DNA of 64,000 nt from Amborella trichopoda (GCF_000471905.2 NW_006500010.1:3449848-3513847); one strand, 5' to 3'; counted from the stretch's first letter, positions 38,155-49,008 are shown. The notes: generated by a model not told the origin, from the letters alone. Translations and numbers: made by a program.

Positions 38155-38561
38155 GTTGGAAAAGAGGCTAAATGAATCTCAAGCAATTGAACCATGTAAA
38201 ATGTTGTGCTTCAAAATGTATGGAACTGAATCGGTCACAATAAGTAGCAGTATGATGAAAGGCAAAAGCAACCATTGTTTTTAAGACAAGGAGAAAAAAT
38301 AGTAATGGTTCTGGTTTAAGGTCATACCAAAAAGCACAGAAGAACATACCCTTTGTGGGTTCTTTGATTCAGGGGAAAAAGAAAAAAAACCGAAACTAAC
38401 CCATAAGGCAAATAATGGCCCAAAAAAATAAATTTCAAGACTGACCTTAGAAAAGAACCACAGAGGAAGACCTTTCTCCCACCATAAGGCCAAACAAAAC
38501 GGGTCGGAATGACAACCACTCCGCTGCTTTCAGGTGCAGGATCACCGCCAGGCGAGAACAT
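20402..38561 (-). CDS. SNF4: SNF4-like protein, SnRK1 beta-gamma subunit (AMPK CBM + CBS repeats), 13 coding exons, 490 aa
   Basis: Coding exons on the minus strand, all with GT/AG borders and matching phases: 38561-38446, 37285-37198, 36943-36758, 36333-36199, 36089-36030, 35318-35229, 32467-32333, 29781-29637, 29561-29388, 25308-25245, 25094-25025, 21142-21025, 20493-20402 (stop TAG). Residues about 20-100 form an AMPK-type glycogen-binding domain ([18 protein letters not shown]...[13 protein letters not shown]...GIVNTIVL). Residues about 150-490 carry four CBS motifs ([78 protein letters not shown]). This fusion is diagnostic of plant KIN-beta-gamma/SNF4, the gamma-type regulatory subunit of the energy-sensing SnRK1 kinase; its length is close to known family members. 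The start ([11 protein letters not shown]) is the conserved-looking first ATG. No inactivating change was seen. Confidence 0.96.
20539..20745. repeat. Composite minisatellite: (GA)n plus a unique core
   Basis: Three copies of a unit made of a (GA)8-16 run followed by a core starting CTTATGGTTTCGATCAG and ending GGGTATGCAAA. The copies start near 20539, 20627 and 20684, and the gap falls between the first and second. Confidence 0.85.
20607..20626. other. Assembly gap (20 N)
   Basis: A run of N inside the composite GA minisatellite. The true length is unknown. Confidence 1.
22806..22901. repeat. GC-rich subterminal repeats of the hAT element (left end)
   Basis: About four copies of the palindromic core GCCTAGGCGG sit within 100 bp; the right end (about 24525-24600) has related CGCCTAGGCGC and GGCCGCC motifs. 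In hAT elements, subterminal repeats are transposase-binding sites; that role is inferred here. Confidence 0.7.
23281..24255 (+). pseudogene. hAT transposase N-terminal remnant with three tandem BED fingers
   Basis: One frame runs through the stretch with several in-frame stops. BED copies start at about 23299, 23563 and 23830, spaced 264 and 267 bp, both multiples of three. Each begins DPG(W) and continues to GD/NVAP/SC. Copy 3 is best kept ([21 protein letters not shown], then GDVAPC). Copy 1 has TGG changed to TGA after DPG and another stop before its CNFC. Copy 2 has lost the first Cys (YNFC) and has a stop where copy 3 has Gln. A Glu/Asp-rich tail follows (24090-24255). The catalytic region is missing, so no transposase is made. 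Confidence 0.85.
25800..26283. repeat. LTR-like dispersed repeat, copy 2
   Basis: The 3' part (26070-26283) matches 10680-10875 in the CCCH gene and ends GCCCTGCATCAC. It is in the same plus-strand orientation as copy 1. The left boundary is uncertain. Confidence 0.55.
26855..28905. mobile_element. MITE-like element with a large internal tandem-repeat array
   Basis: Left end GGGGTCTGTTTGGATAGGAG and right end (reverse complement AGGGCATGTTTGGGTGCATG) are imperfect inverted repeats of the GGGNNTGTTTGG type common in plant MITEs. AAATCTATGGATTTTCAATATC near the left and GGATTTTGACAATATCCAAG near the right extend the terminal similarity. A truncated relative lies at about 42800-42895. No confident target duplication could be read. 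Confidence 0.6.
27035..28670. repeat. Degenerate minisatellite, unit near TTTGAGATAGTTTCTCTCTCTAAAA
   Basis: Some 1.6 kb is made of dozens of diverged units of about 25-45 bp. Each has a TAGTTTCTCTCTCTAAAA core and a variable AT-rich part. The array is transcribed as part of an SNF4-like intron. Confidence 0.9.
30640..31005 (+). mobile_element. Probable Ty1-copia LTR fragment (R-U5 part)
   Basis: GTAATCAATCAAAG...AGAGAGCTTTTGTAACCC, AATAAAG, then GTGGACGTAGGCATG..GACTAACCACGTATAT..TTGTG and a T-rich end resemble the end of plant copia LTRs, in which GTGGA(C/T)GTAGGCA...GAACCACG is recurrent. Both boundaries are uncertain and no internal region follows. Confidence 0.55.
31160..31740. other. 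Unidentified GC-richer intronic stretch
   Basis: The sequence is C-rich on the plus strand, unlike the AT-rich intron around it, and the minus strand has protein-like pieces with many stops. It is probably transposon coding remnant, but no family was recognised. Confidence 0.35.
32468..35228 (-). other. Intron 6 of the SNF4-like gene, 2.8 kb
   Basis: Apart from the RTE LINE 3' end at 34624-34853, nothing specific was recognised. The open frames at 33148-33487 have no supporting motif. Confidence 0.6.
34624..34853 (+). mobile_element. 5'-truncated RTE LINE, 3' terminus with GATGAC-type tail
   Basis: The plus-strand frame ends [18 protein letters not shown]...[16 protein letters not shown] then stop, followed by TTGGGATAAGGCTTGGATGA and an imperfect (GATGA)n tail. 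This is the usual C-terminus and 3' end of plant RTE elements. It is truncated and antisense to the SNF4-like gene. Confidence 0.85.
37391..37460. repeat. 35-bp tandem duplication
   Basis: Two exact copies of a unit beginning ATGGTAGCAATATCTAGAGG follow each other in intron 1 of the SNF4-like gene. Confidence 0.9.
37664..38150. repeat. (TG)n(GA)n microsatellite with 343-base assembly gap
   Basis: (TG)n then (AG)n precedes the gap (N at 37732-38074), and (GT)n then (AG)n follows it. The same order on both sides suggests repeated or collapsed microsatellite sequence in intron 1 of the SNF4-like gene. Confidence 0.9.
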
Positions 38562-39573
38562 TTGCTCCAAATTTCAAAGTAACCCAATAATCCTCAAAAT
38601 ATTCAAATAATTCCACCTTCTCCGAAAGCTCAAAACTACTGGTCTATATTACCAAATGCAAACGGCCTTAAAACCCATGATATCCCCTCTCCATCTACCC
38701 TGAAAACCCACTTTAGTAACCCAATAAAATCCGATAAAACATGGATTTTCAATAAATAGTCACATCCAAGTCACTGAGAGAAACCATAAGTAGTATCACG
38801 GCCAGCAGGGATCCTCCACATTGTGACAGGAGGACCCCTTTTCTAATCACACATGCCAAGCCAGCAGATCGAAAGATACAACCCCGTGGAGAGACGCCGC
38901 TACTAATTACCCAAAAGATTGGCTTTTAAGAAGAAATTGGCGGCAAAAATAAGGCTGAAATCCTGAAATTACAGAAAAAATTTAGCGAATAGCATAGAAC
39001 AACAGCCGGAAACACCCAATTATAACCACCCTATCTCGGAATAACACATCTACAAACCCTAAATACGAAATTCTCCAAAGCCCAAATGCTGAATACTCAA
39101 TATTGATACACTAACTCCACCCAATTGGTGTATATCAATTCAATAATTCATCTCCTCAATGTAGATAAACATGCAAAGCTCCACCACAATCCTCGTACAC
39201 CAACTCTGCAACATCCAGATAAAAGAAACAATACATAAACACACAAAAATTCCACTGCAAAACAATTCATAGAAACCCCAAATCATTCACAAACTAAGAA
39301 CCCAATTCCCCAAACAAAATACCACGTCAGATCTAACCCTAGCCATCGCCAAATACCACCCGACACCCTCACACTCAGAAACCACCACAAAATAACCGTA
39401 CCCTAATTCCGATCACAGACCACCCCATGAACCCAAAACAATAAACTAGAACCACTAAACGAAGATCCACAGATAAAATAAACAACCACGAGAAAATTAA
39501 TTCAGAAAAAATGGGGAAAAAGACAGAGATAGAAATAGAAGAGGAAGAATAACAATTAGGGTTTTGAACTTAC

Positions 39574-39720
39574 ATGGAAGTTAGGTTAATGGTGAAATGA
39601 TGGAGCAAATGATGAGGGAAAATCCGCCATTGTTGGATCGAGCCTGGATTCTGAATATAAAAAAAAACCCTCCACATAAGCGTGAGTGAAGAGAGTCGGA
39701 GAACCCGAAGCGGTAAAAAT
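39574..39720 (-). other. Predicted non-coding 5'UTR exon of the SNF4-like gene
   Basis: On the minus strand a strong donor (CCAT|GTAAGT, exon ends 39574) lies about 1 kb upstream of the ATG at 38561, downstream of a TATA motif. The matching acceptor between 38562 and about 38650 could not be fixed. A leader intron is common in plant regulatory genes; transcript evidence is lacking. Confidence 0.55.
39586..39630 (-). CDS. Possible 14-codon upstream ORF in the SNF4-like leader
   Basis: In the predicted 5'UTR exon the minus strand reads ATG at 39630 to TAA at 39586-39588, encoding MADFPSSFAPSFHH. If the leader exon is transcribed, this uORF would precede the main start and could lower its translation. 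It is too short to judge conservation. Confidence 0.4.
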   Translation of the reverse strand: MADFPSSFAPSFHH

Positions 39721-39748
39721 AAAAATATTAAAATAAACAAAAAAAATG

Positions 39749-39759
39749 TATATATAATG
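39749..39759 (-). promoter_or_regulatory. Possible TATA box of the SNF4-like gene
   Basis: The minus strand reads ATTATATATAC about 175 bp upstream of the leader donor. Assignment is by motif and position. Confidence 0.4.
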
Positions 39760-41711
39760 TTGGGTTTATGGAGATGATGAAATGCAGGAAACAAAGGGGG
39801 AATATTTTTGCTTGGGAATAATAAGTGGGGGTTGAAAATGACCCATGAGCCCTTGTCTTTCTCGTGAGTGACCAAATCGTCCTGACCTGGCATAATCTTT
39901 TGGAGGTAGCACGGAGGGTCCTAGGAAGTCGTAAATGACCATTGTATCGTTGTCAACACCGGGCGACTGGAGAACTGTTGTTCGAGATCTGAATACAAGA
40001 TTTGCTGTAATTTGGAGCGTTGCCGATCGGTTCGGTTTCAAGTTGTTGAATTATGATCAGATTTTATAACTTATTTAGTGTTGTTAATTGTCATAACGAT
40101 CTGAGCCCCATTAGGAACTAGGTTAATGACTCTGCAGTTTCCTCAAATTCATTGACCATGAATTAAAAGTTCAATACACTTGTTAGTTGCATTAACCCCT
40201 CACCAAAAAGAATTCATCAAGCCAATAATAAAAGCATGGATTCTTGTCATATATGGTAATCCACGATTACAGGCAAATGCTTTTGTCAGATAATTCATCG
40301 CTATCTAATATGTCATTTCACATTTTATGAAATGGCATACTAAATGTTGTTTTACCTTCGAAAAAGGCATTATCATCCCTTGTTTTCTATCTAAATAAAT
40401 AATTTAGAGACGCATTCAATGAGAGTTCACACGTATAAGCTACAAATGAGAGAAACAAATAGTCAATGAGACAGAGAGACTAGTGTTTTTTTTTTTTTAA
40501 GATATCAATGAGAGAGAAGTGGTGAATCCAAAATTCATGTTACTTTTGATGTGAAGGGTGTGGGCTTTTTATGTGTTAATTTCAACCAACAAAGATGGTG
40601 CAACATTCATTCATTGAAAATAAGATGTTGAGGGTGCACTGTCATTTTAAGAAAATGGAGGGGGCCAAATGTTGAAAGATAAAAGTGCAGACAAGGGCAC
40701 AGGAACGATTAAAGCAAAGGCATGGGTATCCAATGTCCTCTAGGGCTAAAAATAGGGCCTGAACGGGCAGAACGGGCAGGAGGTGAGAAATGGAGGGTGG
40801 AGTTCTTATCGTCTTCTTCGTTTGGGTTTGTTGTGGGACCCGCGTCACGGGCAGGCTGACCGGGATTCCCGGTCAGGGTCTCTTTTTTGCCCTGTGTGGG
40901 AGAAGAAAAAGGCCCTTTTGCTCTTTAATGTCTCTCTCTCTCTTTCCCTTCCCCTTTCCCTGTTTAAACTCTGTTTTTCTCTCTTTTGCTCCCTAAACTA
41001 TCACTCTTTCTTCCGTACCATATCTTGGTTGGGCCCAAATATGTTTACATTTTCAGCAATTTAAATTTTTTTTCTAGCTTCTTTTTTTTTTTTTAGGTAT
41101 TTTGAAATTAAGGGAACATTTATTTTGTGTGAAAATATTTTTATGCGACTGAATTCCCTCATATAGGCATATTTGGTGTGCGTGAAAAGGCCTCATCATG
41201 TGATTAGATACATGAGTATTTTTATATCAATTGGTACGAAAAATGCATTGGGACTAATTTGTGTGAAAATAAATAGTTTTTTTACGTAAAAATATTTCCT
41301 ATAAATATTTTGACGCATACCAAACGTGCGTTAAGAAGTGTGGCAATATTTTCACATCAAATTGTCTCAGCCCATCTTTTTATATTATTTGTCAGTTAAA
41401 TGTGTGAAAATATTCTTATACCTACTAATATGGAATTTTTTCATTAGATCTAAAAGTGCCAATTAAAACATGTTTTAAAAAATGTTTTGAAATTAAATCA
41501 AATTGTTAAATAGTTGATCAATTATGTGCGTTTTGATAAACAATTTTAATAACAATGCAATAACACATTCGTGATTTTTTCCATCGATAAAAATAGCTAG
41601 CGAGCTATTGTTATTGAGCTTTGTGTTGATGAGCTGATCATATTGAGAGGATTAAAGAAGTATTGTAGATGTAGGAAGATACAATTTTTATAACGCGGTA
41701 TTGGTTCGTGA
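39760..41711. other. Intergenic sequence upstream of the SNF4-like gene
   Basis: No gene is recognised. A GC-richer patch at about 40740-40910 contains a perfect short inverted repeat at 40856-40876 (arms CTGACCGGGA / TCCCGGTCAG). Confidence 0.5.
40856..40876. repeat. Perfect inverted repeat, 10-bp arms
   Basis: Arms CTGACCGGGA and TCCCGGTCAG are separated by a single T. Confidence 0.85.
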
Positions 41712-41930
41712 TTATCTATAAATAAACTTATTTTTTGTACATAGAGGTCACAATCAGTCTTGTCTTTTAAGTTTCAAAACGGGTGCTTGTAAGAGTGTTA
41801 TGGAATAGACATTTTGCTTTAAGAAACAAATTCTCAAACATGACTCACCCCAAGGCATCAAATTTTACATCTAATAAGTGGGAATGATTGTGACCTCCAT
41901 GTACAATAGATAAATGGTCTCTTTGTAGAC
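41712..41930. mobile_element. Small MITE, copy B
   Basis: Imperfect terminal inverted repeats: GATTATCTATAAATAAAC...GTACATAGAGGTCACAATCA at the left, and the reverse complement at the right (GATTGTCTACAAAGAG...GTACATGGAGGTCACAATCA). It is the same family as 15626-15851. Confidence 0.7.
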
Positions 41931-42688
41931 AATCCCCATTGCTCCACCCATCTTAGTAACATAACCAATATATTATGATTATGTGTTTTGAAAATCAGAA
42001 TCGGGGCCGAATCACCATGAGTTTGATTCTGGTTCCTCCTAGTCTAAGTGATTCTTGAGTCAGAACGGTCTATATTTAACAAATAAACTAAACACATAGG
42101 CAAAAGAACTGTAGGCTCCAGGCAATTTGGGTTCCCTGATTTTGGATCAGGCGATTCACAGTCCTATCCGATCTACAACTTTTTATATATTCAATATTTT
42201 TTTTTCTCAAGGAAATGAGTGGCAACACTACTACATGCACAATTTATTTACAGCCCATGCTTTAATTGAAATGAATCTACAAATATTCTATGTGGTGTAA
42301 AGGAAAATGTGGCATTCAACCAATTATTTATTTAGACTACTGGGTACTGCATGCCATGCAAACTGTAGCATACAAAAAGTTTGTTACATGCAGTCTCAAC
42401 CGTCAATATGTCAACAACCAGTAGATGACACGATTTGTTGTTTGCTAACGCATTTTGACACGTGGAATAAGGAAACCGTCCACATTTTAGAGGCCAATTG
42501 ACTATTGACACATCACGTAGCATATTAGTTTCAATGATCTAAGTAGCATGATTTAGAAAGTTAACAAAAAAAAAAGAAGGCTTTAATTTGAGGAGAAATG
42601 ACCAAAAAATTGAGATTATACATGCCCTAGATTGAGGCCTTCATGTTAGAAAACCAGCTTCAACCACTAATGCTCGGGTATCAGGGGC

Positions 42689-42795
42689 CGTTTGATAACC
42701 ACCAAAAGTGGTGAAAGTGCATGATTTTCCCTATTGTTGTAGTTTTCATCGAGGGAATCTGCATTAAAAGTTATCAAACTTCACCTTGGCCCCGT
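42689..42795. mobile_element. Very small MITE-like inverted-repeat element
   Basis: GGGGCCGTTTGATAAC near the left is mirrored by GTTATCAAAC...GGCCCC at the right, with about 70 bp between. No target duplication was identified. Confidence 0.5.
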
Positions 42796-42796
42796 G

Positions 42797-42900
42797 TTTA
42801 TAAGAGGAAATTAAGAATATTAGATATTTGAAATCCAAAAAAATCTATGTATTTTCAGTATCAATGATTTTTGTCGTGGATTCCTCAGTGTTTATTACTT
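42797..42900. repeat. Truncated relative of the 26855-28905 element
   Basis: GAGGAAATTAAGAAT..TAGATATTTGAAATCCAA through TTTTTGTCGTGGATTCCTCA closely matches the left end of the intronic element near 26868-26970. It lacks the tandem array. Confidence 0.75.
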
Positions 42901-43498
42901 ATTATAATGAGATTGACTAGGTATCTATTTATTTATTTTTATGAGTTTTATCTTTCAAATAAATTAGGAAAATTTATCAAACTACACCTATGATCTTACT
43001 ACTACCTAGTTTTATTTAATTTCATATTACTCATATTCTTTTGATCAATTTTCAAATAGCCCATCAAATGACACATCTAAATGGGTCTTGAAATTTATCA
43101 AAATATGTTGGTCAAGAAGGAAAATTATCAAAATATACCTAAGGTACTATATTGAATATTTGTAATGTTAGGTGCATTTTGATAAATTTCCGAACAACTT
43201 ATTAGCGAAGTACGAGTTCGATTACCACGTGCTTGTGCTTTTATTAGTAAGTACAAAAACGTGTGAAAATAATGCACTGTGAGAATAGATGCATTTAATT
43301 TTGAAATTTTTCTTGAATGAGGGAAATGGAGTGACAAAAACGTGACTCTCTCTCTCTCTCTTTTCTCTCTCTGTACGTGGGCGAGCACAAGCATGGCATA
43401 GGTGAATGCATTTATTTATTTATTAATTTAGTGGGGAAGATGGGGCCTTACATATTTTTCCAAATAATTTAGAAGTTAAGCCAGTGATGCTTTCGGTT

Positions 43499-43779
43499 AT
43501 TGGACTCTCGCCATCTAGGGTGTAGTACTCAACCGCTTCGCCTAACAACACGACGCTTGTATTGTTCTCCCACAACCCCGTTTTCACGGTTTAGGCTGCT
43601 CCCATTTCGCTCGCTGCTACTACGGGAATTACTTTTGCTTTATTTTCCTCTGACTACTAAGATGTTTCACTTTGTCAGGTTGTCTCTTGCCTGCCCATGG
43701 ATTCAGCAGCAGTTCAAAAGATTGACCCATTGGGGAATCTCCGGATCTATACTTATTTTCAACTCCCCAAAACATTTCA
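43499..43779 (-). pseudogene. Plastid 23S rRNA fragment inserted in the nuclear genome (NUPT)
   Basis: The minus strand matches the 5' domain of chloroplast 23S rRNA: GGGGAGTTGAAAATAAG, CTGCTGCTGAATCCATGGGC, AGGCAAGAGACAACCTG, TGGGAGCAGCCTAAACC and GATGGCGAGAGTCC are recognisable in order. Several changes look like C-to-T/G-to-A decay, for example in the TAGTACTCAACC stretch. It is a short nuclear copy, not a functional rRNA gene. Confidence 0.92.
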
Positions 43780-44424
43780 CAGTGAAAATGAAAACTACAA
43801 TATGATGACTAGGGTGTAGGGGTGCTACCACCACGACCCAGGTCTTTCCCCATTGGTGAATGCCTTCGAGGGAGCCACAATCACCAATCATTTAGCTTTC
43901 TCAGACCAAATATTGAGAATGGAAACAATGTTGTAAAGTAAAAAGGGAAAGCAAAAAACAAGGTTAACAGAAGTATGAGCGGTTGGGTTGAGAGAGTTTA
44001 GTGCATAGTCTTGCTGGAGCAAATTGTATTTTTGCTCTTTTGGGGAAAAAACACGTTGGTTTTACTTGATTTGGAATTATGCTATCAACTGTAAATCACT
44101 ACACAGGTAGTTCCAAAAAAAAGAAATGGATTGAGTTATATATTTAGATCTGACCATCCAACATTGGTATATTTGCGTTCAATCTTAGGGTTTGAGAATT
44201 GCAAGAGTGCGTATTCTTTTACAAGAGGTCGATCCAAATGTTCAGTTGGTCACATCACAATACACCGAGGTCCTAAAAATACTCTTTATCGAAAGTTTTA
44301 TGCGAGGGAACAAATGTGCATTTTGCTCCCACGAGAGCATATTATCTTTTTGACATGAGAAAGGGAAAATTTATCAAAATAAGGATCAACTATTTAACAA
44401 TTTTACATCATGTCTTTTAATTTA

Positions 44425-44530
44425 ATTCAAAATACCCATCAAAATCCATATGACCATGAACTGGGATAGTTGAAAAATTCAAAATACCCATCAAAATTCA
44501 TATGACCATGAATTGAAAAGGGGCAGTTTG
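44425..44530. repeat. 52-bp tandem duplication
   Basis: Two near-identical copies containing AAAATACCCATCAAAAT(C/T)CATATGACCATGAA(C/T)TG. Confidence 0.8.
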
Positions 44531-45045
44531 TTAAATAGTTGTAAAGTTAGGTGTAGTCCTTTAGATTTCTCAAAGTTCAGCTAGGAGAGAATTTCAATTT
44601 TAGAATTTTGATTTTTAGGGTTTTGATAATTCTCTTTCATGCCCAAACTCTAAAAGGTGCTCAACATTTTCATTCCTCTCCATTGACAAAGGCCGCAACC
44701 TTCACTATCTTGGGCATGATGAACTTCAAAGCACTCAAAAAATGCACGCCACCATTACAGATCCCGAATTATTAGCAAATGATGTTGAGCCATGACCAAA
44801 ATCAACCACGACTGTCACCAACATCGAGACCTCAATGACAAAAAACATGGATATGCTTATGTTCACTGCAGGAGTGAAATTACAAGATTTTTTGTATTGA
44901 GATTGTATACTATCAGACTATTTATCTTTAGTATAAGGAGATTGCAATTACTACTAGTCATTAGATATCAAATTAGTCAGCTTGGATTGCATCAAGAAAT
45001 TCAGCCTTTTTTTCTAACTTTGTGCTTAACAAATGACATGTTCAC

Positions 45046-45161
45046 AACCACCCCATTTACAATCTGACGGACAAGAATGAATTTTACCTTATTGTAAACA
45101 GTAAACCACCCCATTTACAATCTGACGGACAAGAATGAATTTTACCTTATTGTAAACAGTA
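45046..45161. repeat. Perfect 58-bp tandem duplication
   Basis: 45046-45103 and 45104-45161 are identical copies starting AACCACCCCATTTACAATCT. Perfect identity means a recent event or an assembly artefact. Confidence 0.9.
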
Positions 45162-46147
45162 AATGATCTCTTGGTATATTTTTTCTTTATATTTGTGTTT
45201 CAAACTGTCACGAGATTTTGACATGCATGCTCTCACTCGCTTCATTATTTCAAGCTCCCAAAAACATGAAAAATATGATTTACATCATTTGATATTGACA
45301 ATTAGGGCTCTATCCACACCAATATGCGACAATATGTGGCAATGTGATCTAAAAAGTAAAATTTGGCATGGTCGAACATTGGCAATTTTGAGACTTATAG
45401 TGGCAATTATATAATGATTATCAATATTTTGCTTTATCAAATTTTAAAAGGAAGCGGCGACGCAAACCTGTTATATATTTTTCATTTTACTATTATATAT
45501 TCCCTAAACTCATTATTTGTTTAAGGAAAAGTCCTTCATGACGCAGCCACCCCACTGACTCACGACATTGTAGAAAACTTACAATGTTTAAACGGTGTAG
45601 ATTTTTCCTCAAAAAATCACATTTTAAATATCAATTTTTTTTCATGTTCGTGATTATCTTTCATGAATCCTTAAAGTTTTAGATTAAAAATCACTTTTTC
45701 ATATGGTTTAAGACAGGGCCACATATGTATAGTATGAGTTGGCCGACTCATAAAACCCCATCCTTTCTTTTTTCTTTTTTTTGGTCCTCTATTTTCAAAT
45801 ATCGCGCATTATATCATTATATTTTGAGAATTAATTATATTCATTTATTTCTATTTCGAACGCTAATATCTCGATTATAGTAATATATTGGTTCTGGCTC
45901 CAACCAATCCAAACCTACATCATTATTTTATGCAATGGTTATCATAATAAAGTCAAAACCAGCTAATACTTGTAATATCGATAATTTTTAGGCTTATAAG
46001 TAAGCATTATAACCATTATGTGGCTTTCTTGAGATTTCAAACAAAGGGGTAGTGTATATCTCGTTCTACCCAATTTTTAATAAAAACGTCACCCTGTATA
46101 TCTATTACTATGCTATTATTCATAAAAATTATTTCGATACATAAAAA

Positions 46148-46541
46148 AGGAAAAAGTTTATATAGAGCCGAGGCTCTAAACAATCAAATTAGAGCCCACT
46201 GCAAAATTTCACTAGAAGAGGTTGTTTTGATGCTCAGGTATCCCCAAATTGATCATCTCAACATCAAGATACATAGACATGAGAAAAAAATGGATTTCAA
46301 GTGTTGGAAATAATGCACTTTGTAATGCATTTTTTAACCGTCAATTTTAAAGATATTTAAATTTTCATATATTTGCTCGGTTTATACTATTTTTGAAGCT
46401 TTAAATTTTATAATTAAATATGAAAATATATTTTAAAGCTATCACAAAGATTTACGGTATTGAAACCATATTTCTCAACACTATTTGAAGGTGCACTTTA
46501 CTTTGAATGTTTAGAGCTTCAACTCTATACAAACCGCATCC
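46148..46541 (+). mobile_element. Mutator-like MITE, copy 2
   Basis: The same family as 2329-2713 (reverse orientation) and 48377-48779, with ends GTTTATATAGAGCCGAGG and CTCTATACAAACC. The flanking 9-mers (ACATAAAAA and AATAAGAAA) match poorly, so this copy is older. Confidence 0.8.
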
Positions 46542-48243
46542 AATAAGAAATAGCACAATCATTTTGTCAGTTATAAAGTTGTCATTCTTAACATAACCCA
46601 AATAATATGTAAATTTTTATAATATTGGTAAATCACTATATCAAACAAATTATTATTTGTTTTAAAAATTTTAAAATTAATGTATCAATTTATTATGCAA
46701 CTAGTTGAATTATGTGTGTGCACGTATGCCATGACTTGCAACAGGTTAACTAAATATTCAATGACCAAAGAATTTTGTTGATACAAATTTTGATAAATCA
46801 CAAATCACCTCTTAGATAATAAGAAATTTTTAACTACTTATCATTTTTATGAAAATAAGTTATACTAAAACCTTGGTTTACTAAAATCGTGTTTTAAGAT
46901 AATATTTTTTTATCCACTCTTCAAAAGCTTCCATGAAAATCTCTCATCTCTCCTAAGATATCTCATTCTCTATTTCTTGTGCATGCTATCTCTCTCCTTC
47001 TCATAATTTCTCACAATATTGAGATCTCACTCCTGTGCGCACTCATATTTTATCTCCCTCTCTCTAATTAAGATATAGAAATTATGCGGAGATCTAGAAA
47101 TAAGGGAAATGTTTCTATACTTCCCCTACAACGTAGAAGATCTATGCTTTCCTTCCCATCTAGCTATCCAATTTTGATAAAGCAAGCCACTCACTATTTG
47201 ATCCTAGATCTGACGCCTCAGAGTAATTTATTTTTAATTTTTTAATACATATTGTATAAATATGAAATTTGGTACGTACCATATTCTCATTGAGGCGGAC
47301 CTATAAAATATTAAAAATATTTTTTGATAAAAAATAATGATCAAAATGCCCCTTTAAACTTTCAATGGGATTTTGGTCATTTTATTTATTGAGAATAATT
47401 TTTCAAAATTTTTTACAAGTGCGAGTTTAATAGAAGATTGGACGGCCAAAATTTGGTGTCAAAATATTTTATCTAAAGAAAATTAAAAATAAAACAGTAT
47501 ACGGACATGCCATTGTGATTGGGGCAATCTTAGTCCTCCATTCAAAATGGATGGATGATAAGAGGAAGCATATGAGTTTTATGTTGTAGGGGAAGCATAG
47601 AAAGCTTGCCTTAGAAACAATATGGAGATCTCTATTGTGTATATTCATACTTTCTCTCTTTCAAAATTATTTATCCTAAAATAAGTGTTTATTCTATCTC
47701 TATTTTCTAAAGTTAAGAATGTACCCTACAATCTTTATAACATCAGGGTCCCTTCATATTTTCACGACACGTATCCACCCCATAACTCTAGCTTATTTAT
47801 ATATATATAGAGCACGTGTTTTGCACGTGATTAAAAAAATGGATTTGTTTGTTATTTTAATTGCTTACAATCACTCACTAAAATAGTGGAGTACAGTAAA
47901 AATTTGTAATTATTTTAATTGCTTATAATTTTTTTTGTTATTTTTTACTTCAAATAAAACATTTACAAAATAAGATCAAATATAATTCAAAGCAGGTACT
48001 TAGGAAATTAAAAAAATAATAACTACATACCTTGAGAAAAGCAAGGTTTCTCTTGCCTTTAAAGATTAGCGTGTTCCTCAAACTTTATAAAATGGGAAGA
48101 ACAACTAAAAAAATATAAACATAGGTAATACAAAAAAAAAGCAAAAACGAATTACTGTGACTTACGTTCAATATGGACTTTGATAAGTAATGGTAAATAA
48201 TACCTAAAAAGTAATCTTCTAACAAATTTCCAATTCATTTGTT
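46542..48243. other. Intergenic AT-rich sequence, no gene seen
   Basis: No coding or structured feature was recognised on either strand. Confidence 0.5.
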
Positions 48244-48376
48244 AAAACATAAAAGAATAAGTTCTTGGGAGAGGGATAGAAACTTAATCTTCCATAACGT
48301 TCTTATTCATCACTGTTCACTATGCATAACATAAATACATAATATTAGTATTATTAATATGATGTAATATAATATA
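48244..48376 (+). repeat. 130-bp direct repeat, left copy (right copy 49012-49140)
   Basis: Both copies contain GAATAAGTTCTTGG, CACTATGCATAACA and AATATTAGTATTATTAATATGAT in order. Between them lie the Mutator-like MITE copy 3 and a TA-rich block, close to the left end of the pararetrovirus. Confidence 0.85.
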
Positions 48377-48779
48377 GGGAAAAGTATACATAGAGCCTAA
48401 GCTCTAAACAATCAAATTAGAGCCTACCTTAGAAATTTCATTTGAAGAGGTTGTTTTGATGCCTAAATATCCTCAAATTGATCATCTCGACATCAAGATA
48501 CATGGACATGAAGAAAAAAAAAAAAAAAAAAGATTTCAAGTTTAGAAAATAGTGCATCTTGTAATGCATTTTTTATTGTCAATTTTAAAGATTTTTAAGT
48601 TTTCATATATCTGCTCGATCTACACTATTTTTGAAATTTTAAATTTTATAATTAAAGATGAAAATATAGTTTAAAGCTATCACAAACATTTTCAATATTG
48701 AAACAATATTTCTCAACACTATTTGAAGGTTGGCTCTAGTATAATTGTTTAGAGCCTTGACCCTATACAAACCACACCC
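48377..48779 (+). mobile_element. Mutator-like MITE, copy 3
   Basis: 403 bp from GGGAAAAGTATACATAGAGC to ACAAACCACACCC, with imperfect inverted ends and similarity to copy 2 along its length. Flanking 9-mers TATAATATA and TATAATATT agree at 8 of 9 positions. Confidence 0.85.
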
Positions 48780-49008
48780 TATAATATTATATTATGTATA
48801 TATATATATATTATTATATTACATATTAATATATAATTATGTTACATTATAGTATATATAATATATAATATATTAATTATATTACATATAATATTCAGAT
48901 TATTATATTATATAATATATACATATCTTATATTAAATCATTATAAATATTATATTATATGATATATATAATACAAATATACATCAATAATATATTATAT
49001 TATATATT
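48780..49008. repeat. TA-rich block left of the pararetrovirus
   Basis: Almost pure A/T with TATATA and TTATATTACATATAATATTCA motifs. Closely similar sequence lies at about 58450-58790, beyond the right end of the pararetrovirus. Confidence 0.8.

Noticed and set aside
37599-38195. Long open frames across the 343-base gap
   Set aside because: N bases and (TG)/(GA) repeats create the apparent frames.
43499-43805. 101-codon open frame over the plastid rRNA fragment
   Set aside because: The nucleotide match to 23S rRNA explains the sequence; the frame is incidental.
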